Shown here: in pieces, positions 34,398-38,463 of the stretch | Layout of the letters: each line of letters starts with the position of its first letter | Position numbering within the stretch: the stretch's first letter is position 1 | NCBI GenBank assembly: GCA_913063225.1 | Contig: CAJXYP010000021.1 | Span: forward strand, 1 to 38,463 | Direction: 5' to 3' | From: an uncultured Cellvibrionales bacterium | GTDB lineage: Bacteria > Pseudomonadota > Gammaproteobacteria > Pseudomonadales > GM7GCV1 | Length of the DNA stretch: 38,463 nucleotides | Notes under the pieces: generated by a model | What the model saw: only the letters and a program-made list of their open reading frames with translations | Databases searched by the model: none | Told to the model about the DNA's origin: nothing | Program-made: the position numbers and the translations under genes

Positions 34398-35519
34398 ATG
34401 TTTTCCACTAGACGCAATTTCTTAAAAGCTTCTGCCGCTGCTTCTCTCACAGCTCCTGCAATCGCAATGCAGGGCTGTGTTGCAGCTTCTCAATCATCCC
34501 CTACACCGTTCAAAAAAATTGCTATTGAAGAAGCCTTTGTTACCCAGGATATCGCCGACGAGTGGAATAAAATAATTGCCGCGGGATCGCCAGGCGAACC
34601 CGGCTTTCGAAAAATGGGTGAGTCTATTCTTGCGGACAATCCCGGCACTCAAATAATTCATCAACGGTTGATTGATTTGGGCGCGGGGCGCATAGCGAAT
34701 ATGGATGCTAGCGGCATTGATATGCAGCTCATATCAATCACTTCTCCTGGTGTTCAGGTACTAGAAGCTGAATTGGCCAGAGATCTGGCGCAGGACGCCA
34801 ACAACCACCTTTCCGCGGCCGTAAAAGCCCATCCAGATCGTTTTGCTGGCATGACTGCCATCGCACCTCAGCTGCCAGAAGCTGCCGCTCTTGAACTAGA
34901 GCGAAGTGTGACTACTCTCGGATTAAAAGGCGCAATAATTAATTCGCATACCAATGGCGAGTATCTGGATGATGCAAAATATTGGCCGATTTTTGAGGCG
35001 GCTAACGCGTTAAAAGCGCCTATCTATTTGCATCCCCGCTCGCCGTCAGAGGGCATGATCGAACCTTACTTGGATTACGGATTGTATTTTGCCGGCTGGG
35101 GTTTTGCGGTGGAAACCAGCTTGCATGCTATGCGGCTAATAATGAGTGGAGTCTTTGATCAGTTTCCGGACCTGAAAATTATTCTAGGCCATATGGGCGA
35201 GGGTATTCCCTTCTATTTGCAGCGCATCGATAACCGCTACTTATTGCAAGTAAAGATTGGCGCAGTAAGAGAAATGCCCAGACTGCCCAGTGAATACTTT
35301 AAAGACCACTTTGTAATAACTACTTCTGGAGTAGCGCAGCAATCATCGTTGCAGTTGGCTTACGAAGAGCTAGGCGCTGACCGCATTCTATTTGCGGCCG
35401 ACTACCCCTATGAGTCGGTAGAAGAGGCCGTGCACTTTATGGATACCGCCGACTTAAATGTTGTCGACAAGCACAAAATCTACCACGGCAATGCCGAGCG
35501 TATGTTTGACCTAGGCTGA
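34398..35519 (+). CDS. Tat-exported amidohydrolase, decarboxylase-like
   Basis: From the ATG at 34398 (AGAGAAAG upstream) the protein has 373 residues. It opens STRRNFLKASAAASL, a twin-arginine signal, with Cys after AIAMQG as a possible but imperfect lipobox. The mature part belongs to amidohydrolase family 2 (ACMSD-like) and resembles 2,3-dihydroxybenzoate and gamma-resorcylate decarboxylases: IAIEEAF (metal Glu), DASGIDMQLISITSPGVQ, YLHPRSP (metal His), ILGHMGEG (catalytic His), TTSGV and ILFAADYPYE (metal Asp). All expected ligands are present, so a metal-dependent decarboxylase or hydrolase acting on an aromatic acid is likely. These enzymes are normally cytoplasmic; export is unusual. 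It ends 9 bases into the convergent cytochrome gene. Confidence 0.88.
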   Translation: MFSTRRNFLKASAAASLTAPAIAMQGCVAASQSSPTPFKKIAIEEAFVTQDIADEWNKIIAAGSPGEPGFRKMGESILADNPGTQIIHQRLIDLGAGRIANMDASGIDMQLISITSPGVQVLEAELARDLAQDANNHLSAAVKAHPDRFAGMTAIAPQLPEAAALELERSVTTLGLKGAIINSHTNGEYLDDAKYWPIFEAANALKAPIYLHPRSPSEGMIEPYLDYGLYFAGWGFAVETSLHAMRLIMSGVFDQFPDLKIILGHMGEGIPFYLQRIDNRYLLQVKIGAVREMPRLPSEYFKDHFVITTSGVAQQSSLQLAYEELGADRILFAADYPYESVEEAVHFMDTADLNVVDKHKIYHGNAERMFDLG

Positions 35520-36098
35520 TTTGTTGGGAAGCATGCGTTTCAGCACATCGTCTTTTTCGACAAAGTGGTGATATAGCCCTGCTCCTGCATGCACTGCGAT
35601 GACCATCCAAAACAAAAATGGGCCAGCGATGCGGTAATGAAAGAAATCAAAGGGTACTTCCCATTGCTCATTAGTCACTCCGAGTAGATCCATAACCCAG
35701 ATGCCGATAGCGGTGTACTGGAACCCCGGTATGTCAAAGAATACATAGCTTACGCCACTGCTGTTGCCAAAATAGCCGGAAACTGGCATGGCGATCAATA
35801 GCGCGTATAGGCAGAAGTGACTGGCATGAGAAGCTTTGATTTGCCAATTGGGCATGCTTTCAGGAAGTTTGGGTATGAGGTTTTTTGCACGCCACCAAAT
35901 TCGCAGTGCAAAAAATAAAAGTACGCTAAAGCCAATACCTTTGTGCAATCGAATAACCGGACTTCGCTGCGGCCCTTCGTGGTGAATTACGTATTCAAGA
36001 TACAAGACCAATAGATAGGCAGCTAGAACCAAAATTGCGGTTAGCCAGTGCAACCATTTAGCAACGCTGCCGTAGGTTATTTCCGTATTCCGAATCAT
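35511..36098 (-). CDS. cytochrome b561 family protein B
   Basis: A 195-residue, four-helix inner-membrane dihaem b561 of the YceJ/CybB type, moving electrons between the quinone pool and a periplasmic partner. I start it at the ATG at 36098 (MIRNTEITYGSVAKWLHWLT), preceded by AGGGGTG; an upstream frame start at 36185 adds 29 poor residues. Haem-ligand histidines appear in KWLHWLTA, RLHKGIGF, KASHASHF and AVHAGAGLYHHF. It closely resembles cytochrome A in this operon, sharing TYGSVAKWLHWLTA and the tail KDDVL-MLPNK. It is the last gene of the esterase-b561-Rossmann-b561 operon and lies 37 bases after the preceding gene. Confidence 0.92.
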   Translation of the reverse strand: MIRNTEITYGSVAKWLHWLTAILVLAAYLLVLYLEYVIHHEGPQRSPVIRLHKGIGFSVLLFFALRIWWRAKNLIPKLPESMPNWQIKASHASHFCLYALLIAMPVSGYFGNSSGVSYVFFDIPGFQYTAIGIWVMDLLGVTNEQWEVPFDFFHYRIAGPFLFWMVIAVHAGAGLYHHFVEKDDVLKRMLPNKSA

Positions 36099-36135
36099 TT
36101 CACCCCTAATACTGTCGTTTTTGGCTTTTTTATAA

Positions 36136-36849
36136 TTATTGTGTTCTGTCGCTTTGCGGATAATTCCACTCAAAATAATCGCCATTTAAGCGCGCGTTAC
36201 CTCGCAGCAAATACAGCCCTTCAACAATATGTGCATAGCGCACTGGGCCAAAATCCAGTGTTTCAAAACCAAGCTGATGGCAAATTTCCGCCACCACCGC
36301 TTTGGCGTCTGCGTCATTGCCGACCAATGGAATGGTAAGTGGGTGGTCCACAATAGTTGGATCAATCATGGTGTCTGAACTAATACTGCTAAACGCTTTG
36401 ACGACCATCGACCTAGGTGCAAGTGCCTGCAGGCGCTCAGCATTAGAAATAAAACTTGGGTAATCTACTCGGCCATCTTCGGCGACTATTCGCGGATTAA
36501 TAGGGTCAATAATGATTTTTCCGGATAGATCACCAAGGCTTATCAAAACGGCCTCGGCTACATTCCAGGGCACTGCCATCAACAGAATGTCTGGCATCTG
36601 TGCTGCCTCTGGTTGCGAGGTCGCAGAGGAATCACCAGATGTGGCTGCCACCAGCGCTTGCACATCATCTCGTTCCGGTGTGCGAGAGCCATAGATAACG
36701 GTATGGCCGATTTCTGCAAAGCGAGGGCCCAGAGCGGCTCCCACTGAACCAGTTCCGATAACCGCAATAGTCTCTGCAAAAAGTGCAGTGGGTAAAAATT
36801 GCATAAAGCTGGTTAACAGAATCGCTGATAAAAGTTCTCTAATGCTCAT
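36136..36849 (-). CDS. NADP-binding Rossmann protein (F420-dependent oxidoreductase-like) with signal peptide
   Basis: The 237-residue protein matches the NADPH:F420 oxidoreductase-like family (COG2085). The fold opens ETIAVIGTGSVGAALGPRFA with the GxGxxG motif, then YGSRTPER for the NADP phosphate, LLMAVPWNVAEAVL, IIIDPINPR, VVKAFSSISS and DFGPVRYAHIVEGLY. Before the Rossmann strand lies MSIRELLSAILLTSFMQFLP-TALFA, a typical Sec signal peptide, which cytoplasmic family members lack. So the protein is probably periplasmic, where free NADP is scarce; a reused fold or bound cofactor is possible. AAGGAG gives a strong ribosome site. The start overlaps the end of cytochrome b561 A by 11 bases, pointing to tight coupling. 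Confidence 0.85.
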   Translation of the reverse strand: MSIRELLSAILLTSFMQFLPTALFAETIAVIGTGSVGAALGPRFAEIGHTVIYGSRTPERDDVQALVAATSGDSSATSQPEAAQMPDILLMAVPWNVAEAVLISLGDLSGKIIIDPINPRIVAEDGRVDYPSFISNAERLQALAPRSMVVKAFSSISSDTMIDPTIVDHPLTIPLVGNDADAKAVVAEICHQLGFETLDFGPVRYAHIVEGLYLLRGNARLNGDYFEWNYPQSDRTQ

Positions 36850-37471
36850 TAATTTCTCCTTTTGAATTAAGTTGTGCGTCGCTAGATGCCTTTTTATTGG
36901 GTAGCATATTAGTCAACACGTCATCTTTGTGAATAAAGTGGTGATATAGGGCGGCGCCAGCATGTATCCCAATGAGTACCCATAAAATATAGGGGCCGAC
37001 TAAGTGATAGTGAAAATAATCAAAGGGAGCTTCCCACTGCTCCCAAGTTACATTCAATAGGTCCATAACCCAGATTCCGGGCTCGGTACGTCGAAAACCT
37101 TCTATGCTGAATATGCCGTAATTAACGCCACCGCCATTGCCTAGGTATCCAGATATCGGCATGGCCAACATAAAGAAATACAGTAAAAAGTGCATTGCGT
37201 GAGAGGCCTTCAACTGCCACCAGGGCATGCTGCCGGGAAGCTTCGGTTTAGGGTTGGTTGCTCGCCAATACAGCCTCATGAAGAAGAACAGCACCACGCT
37301 AAAGCCAACCGCTTTGTGCAGGGTTTGGGTGGTCCTCCAAGGCTCAGATCGAATCTCTAGGAAAAAGTGCAGGTAATAGACCAGTAGGTAGGCCAGCAAG
37401 AACGCAAGCGCGGTTAGCCAATGCAGCCATTTGGCTACACTCCCATAGGTTAATTCCGTGTTCTTCAACAT
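36839..37471 (-). CDS. cytochrome b561 family protein A
   Basis: A 210-residue four-helix b561 with histidines in KWLHWLTA, TLHKAVGF, KASHAMHF and GIHAGAALYHHF as probable haem ligands. It is a close paralog of the other b561 in this operon; both keep GSVAKWLHWLTA, PISGY/PVSGY and the C-terminal KDDVL tail. Its C-terminal SSDAQLNSKGEINEH extension is unique. It would pass electrons between membrane quinones and a periplasmic enzyme, here perhaps the signal-peptide-bearing Rossmann protein encoded next, whose start it overlaps. It lies 11 bases after the esterase gene and is translated from the ATG at 37471. Confidence 0.92.
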   Translation of the reverse strand: MLKNTELTYGSVAKWLHWLTALAFLLAYLLVYYLHFFLEIRSEPWRTTQTLHKAVGFSVVLFFFMRLYWRATNPKPKLPGSMPWWQLKASHAMHFLLYFFMLAMPISGYLGNGGGVNYGIFSIEGFRRTEPGIWVMDLLNVTWEQWEAPFDYFHYHLVGPYILWVLIGIHAGAALYHHFIHKDDVLTNMLPNKKASSDAQLNSKGEINEH

Positions 37472-37482
37472 CGAACTGCTCT

Positions 37483-38425
37483 CTATTCAGCTGTGTCCAT
37501 AACAAAATCGAGAATCGCGTCACTGAGCATGCGATCTGAAGTGCCTATGGAAATATTTGGCGAGTAGTGATTGTGACCAGCCAGCTGCCGAACGCGTGGC
37601 ACCGCGCCGTGCTCAGATGCCAATTCGTTTGCGAGTCTCAAGGTAGCCGTTGCGGTTGCACCCAAGTCGTATTGAGAACTGGTCAACATCACCGGAATGC
37701 TGGAGCGGCTTATATTGCCAAACACCTGTTTGTTTTCCAGGTCGCGCTGACTATTACCGAAATAGGCTTCGGTAGCTGCATCGTAGTTGGCGCTAATGAG
37801 GACCACGCCAGCCACTGTCGGAAACTCTCCGACAAGCACTTCTGGTCTAAAGGCATAGTTGGCCACATGACCACCACCGGCAGATTTACCAACAACAAAT
37901 ATGTTTTCCGGGTCTCCGCCGAACTCGCTAATATTGTCGCTTACCCATTGAACCGCAGCTGCCACATCATTTGCACCATCAGGCCAGTTGGCTTCTGGAG
38001 CTAAGCGATAGGTCGCGCTAACGCCAACCAGACCAATACTGGCGTAATATTCGCCAACATTTCGGGAGCCTTCTTTACTGCCTCTGGTATAGCCACCGCC
38101 ATGGAAGAAGATTACTACGGGCGCTAGGTTATCTCCCCGGCGCAGGGTATCGACATGTACATCCAGCTGCTGGCGTTCGTGATCGCCGTAAGCAATATCA
38201 GAGGTTGTCTTAACTTCGTCGGCGCCATAGCTTCTAGGCACGTCAACGTAGAGTTCATTTGTTTTCGCCAGCACGCCGTCTGCCATGCTTTCGTAGATGG
38301 AGACGATGCCTTGCTGAACTTCAATAGGCATTCCGCCTCGAAGCGCGTTGGCGGTGCCGCGAACATGTTCGTCATCTCGCCCCCAGCGAAAATCCTGAAG
38401 TTCGTCGCCGCGTTCGCGACAAGCT
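37483..38425 (-). CDS. HSL-type alpha/beta hydrolase (esterase), 5' end lost at contig end
   Basis: About 313 codons of an alpha/beta hydrolase of the hormone-sensitive-lipase family (esterase family IV) are present. The oxyanion motif is FFHGGGYTRG, the nucleophile elbow is VVGKSAGGGH (catalytic Ser in GKSAG), the acid is likely the Asp of SSQYDLGA and the base the His of LAGHNHYS. LAPEANWPDGANDV is also typical. The enzyme would hydrolyse a short-chain or aromatic ester. The apparent start MCIRDR is translated from sequencing adapter joined at 38426, so the real N-terminus, including any signal peptide, is unknown. It heads the minus-strand operon with the two b561 genes. Confidence 0.92.
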
Positions 38426-38463
38426 CTGTCTCTTATACACATCTGACGCTGCCGACGAATAGA
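38426..38463. other. Illumina Nextera adapter contamination at contig end
   Basis: CTGTCTCTTATACACATCT (38426-38444) is the Tn5 mosaic end used in Nextera libraries, and GACGCTGCCGACGA (38445-38458) completes the read-1 adapter. The last five bases ATAGA match the start of the reverse complement of the common i5 index CTCTCTAT. The piece is not genomic and should be trimmed. Confidence 0.98.

Noticed and set aside
36099-36185. 29-residue N-terminal extension of cytochrome b561 B
   Set aside because: The ATG at 36098 has AGGGGTG upstream and aligns with the start of cytochrome b561 A; the extension overlaps the preceding gene.
38428-38442. Start codon and N-terminus MCIRDR for the esterase
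   Set aside because: Encoded by Nextera adapter, not genomic.

Overview
The window looks like a contig end from a marine-type gammaproteobacterium. The evidence is a zwf-pgl-edd Entner-Doudoroff operon with a HexR-like operator, a proteobacterial glucokinase, Mpl, and many long TonB-dependent receptors. Base composition is moderate (mid-40s to 50% GC by eye). No rRNA, tRNA, CRISPR array or insertion sequence was recognised. The last 38 bases are not biological: they match the Illumina Nextera adapter, so the right edge is a contig end and the last gene is cut there.

Region A (1-6180, minus strand) is central sugar metabolism: zwf, pgl and edd (edd runs off the left edge), then glk, then a PPi-type 6-phosphofructokinase. 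A TGTAA-N5-TTACA palindrome upstream of zwf fits HexR control. Region B (6220-18042, both strands) is housekeeping and mixed: mpl, a large RND/MMPL exporter, the remnant of a broken gene, a DUF962 membrane protein, an Atm1-type ABC exporter, a small membrane protein, a histone-deacetylase-family hydrolase, a TerB-like protein, a four-helix membrane protein, a class III nucleotide cyclase, a phosphoribosyltransferase and a DUF2272 exported protein.

Region C (18300-38425) looks like a specialised uptake and catabolism locus. In order it holds TonB receptor 1 (with an EF-hand-like calcium loop), two tandem very large membrane proteins fusing a duplicated transporter-like domain to a spermidine-synthase-like domain and a helical tail, TonB receptors 2 and 3 (recent duplicates sharing their upstream DNA), and a Tat-exported amidohydrolase of the 2,3-dihydroxybenzoate/gamma-resorcylate decarboxylase type. 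A convergent minus-strand operon follows: an HSL-type esterase (5' end missing), cytochrome b561, a signal-peptide-bearing NADP-binding Rossmann protein, and a second cytochrome b561. The simplest reading is that an aromatic or esterified substrate enters through the receptors and is processed in the periplasm, with electrons passed to or from the quinone pool by the b561 proteins. The substrate cannot be read from the sequence, and the role of the paired synthase-like membrane proteins is unknown.
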